Part shown: one piece after another, positions 5,979 through 6,316 of the stretch
Position numbering within the stretch: the stretch's first letter is position 1
Layout of the letters: the number at the start of each line of letters is the position of its first letter
From: an uncultured bacterium
GTDB taxonomy: Bacteria > Actinomycetota > Coriobacteriia > Coriobacteriales > Eggerthellaceae
Assembly: GCA_947649215.1 (NCBI GenBank)
Contig: CANSQW010000083.1
Location: 1-6,316 of the forward strand
Reading direction: 5' to 3'
DNA length: 6,316 nt
Notes under the pieces: model-generated
Seen by the model: the letters and a program-made list of their open reading frames with translations, nothing else
What the model was told of the DNA's origin: nothing
Database searches by the model: none
Made by a program: the position numbers and the translations under genes

Positions 5979-5984
5979 ATTATA
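5979..5984 (-). promoter_or_regulatory. -10 box (TATAAT) of the YtxH/PRC/TVP38 operon promoter
   Basis: A perfect TATAAT on the minus strand, 35 bp before the YtxH-like start codon. No convincing TTGACA-like hexamer sits at 16-18 bp; the best nearby match is CTGCAA at a 19-bp spacing. Transcription would start about 30 nt before the ATG, leaving a short leader. The weak -35 may mean an activator or alternative sigma input, which would suit a stress operon, but this is inference. Confidence 0.6.
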
Positions 5985-6081
5985 GGCCAGCGACCTCGGC
6001 CCCTTGCAGAAAACACGATGCTTCTACGTTTTATGTTGCCCATTCGTCATCGCATGCTAAATGATGAGTGATAAGGTAATT

Positions 6082-6103
6082 AATTGTTTCACGTGAAACA
6101 ATT
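6082..6103. other. parS: parS site 2 (ParB/Spo0J binding site), extended 22-bp palindrome
   Basis: The 16-bp parS core TGTTTCACGTGAAACA lies at 6085-6100 and is identical to site 1. Here the palindrome extends three bases further on each side, making 22 bp perfectly symmetrical (AAT before, ATT after). It sits in an AT-rich island between the operon promoter and a very GC-rich tail. Its flanks differ from those of site 1, so the shared core reflects motif conservation rather than a recent duplication. Confidence 0.93.
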
Positions 6104-6316
6104 CGCGCCACCGGGACGGCGGCTGGGCGACGGGGCGCCGACAAGGTAGCGGGGCATCCGAGCGGACTCGGAGCGGGAGACGCTCCGGCGACGACGTTCG
6201 AACGGCCGCGCTCGGGAGGGGGCAACGCGGGCGGCGGACAGCGGATCGCCGCGACGCGGCGGACGACCTGGACGACGGGGCGGCGGGCAGCTGCGGCGGG
6301 GCGGACGGGCGACCCC
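6104..6316. other. GC-rich, G-skewed region without a supported gene
   Basis: Counting 6121-6316 gives 95 G and 61 C in 196 bases, about 80% GC with a clear G excess on the plus strand. The plus strand has no ATG, GTG or TTG start here. Minus-strand frames enter from the right edge and end near parS site 2, but they are Arg/Pro/Ser-rich and match no family I recognise. Small hairpins occur, such as CGGAGCG/CGCTCCG at 6169-6187. The 3' end of an unseen gene cannot be excluded. Confidence 0.5.

Noticed and set aside
4153..5985. 610-residue plus-strand frame
   Set aside because: Antisense to two well-supported genes; low-complexity Gly/Leu/His content, with no recognised domain and no ribosome binding site of note.
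6031..6225. 64-residue minus-strand frame across parS site 2
   Set aside because: It needs a TTG start, reads through the parS palindrome, and has Pro/Arg-rich composition with no family resemblance.

Overview
This is a GC-rich bacterial chromosomal segment. All five convincing protein genes lie on the minus strand and one tRNA gene lies on the plus strand. High GC, strong AAGGAGG-type Shine-Dalgarno sites, an M20/Sapep dipeptidase and a DeoC/LacD-type class I aldolase would fit a high-GC actinobacterium such as a Coriobacteriia member (Eggerthella/Gordonibacter-like). That placement is inference; no marker gene in the window proves it. Two perfect 16-bp ParB-binding parS sequences, 4.1 kb apart, suggest the segment lies in the origin-proximal part of the chromosome.

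Layout from left to right. 1-60: C-rich sequence downstream of the dipeptidase, with no supported feature. 61-1467 (-): M20 metallodipeptidase. 1468-1716: intergenic region with the dipeptidase ribosome binding site, an 11-bp tandem repeat and the tRNA promoter. 1717-1800 (+): tRNA-Leu(CAA). 1801-2036: a T-tract, a small hairpin, parS site 1 and the aldolase terminator. 2037-2984 (-): class I fructose-bisphosphate aldolase. 2985-3334: aldolase ribosome binding site and leader, then a 192-bp element bounded by long inverted repeats with a perfect 25-bp core and further hairpins inside. 3335-5943 (-): a probable three-gene operon in the order YtxH-like protein, PRC-barrel protein, TVP38/DedA-type membrane protein. 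The last two genes overlap by 4 bp (ATGA), and a pair of strong hairpins separates the first two. 5944-6316: operon promoter, an AT-rich island centred on parS site 2, then about 200 bp of roughly 80% GC, G-skewed sequence with no supported gene.

The dipeptidase and aldolase are housekeeping enzymes for peptide catabolism and central carbon metabolism. The three-gene cassette is the least ordinary part. A membrane-anchored protein with 11-residue helical repeats (YtxH type), a soluble two-part PRC-barrel protein carrying a duplicated GMFxxFKxEYDKA motif, and a polytopic TVP38-family protein are likely made together, which suggests a shared envelope or membrane-stress role. That role is inference. 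The PRC protein motif, the structured inverted-repeat element and the parS pair are the items most worth following up.
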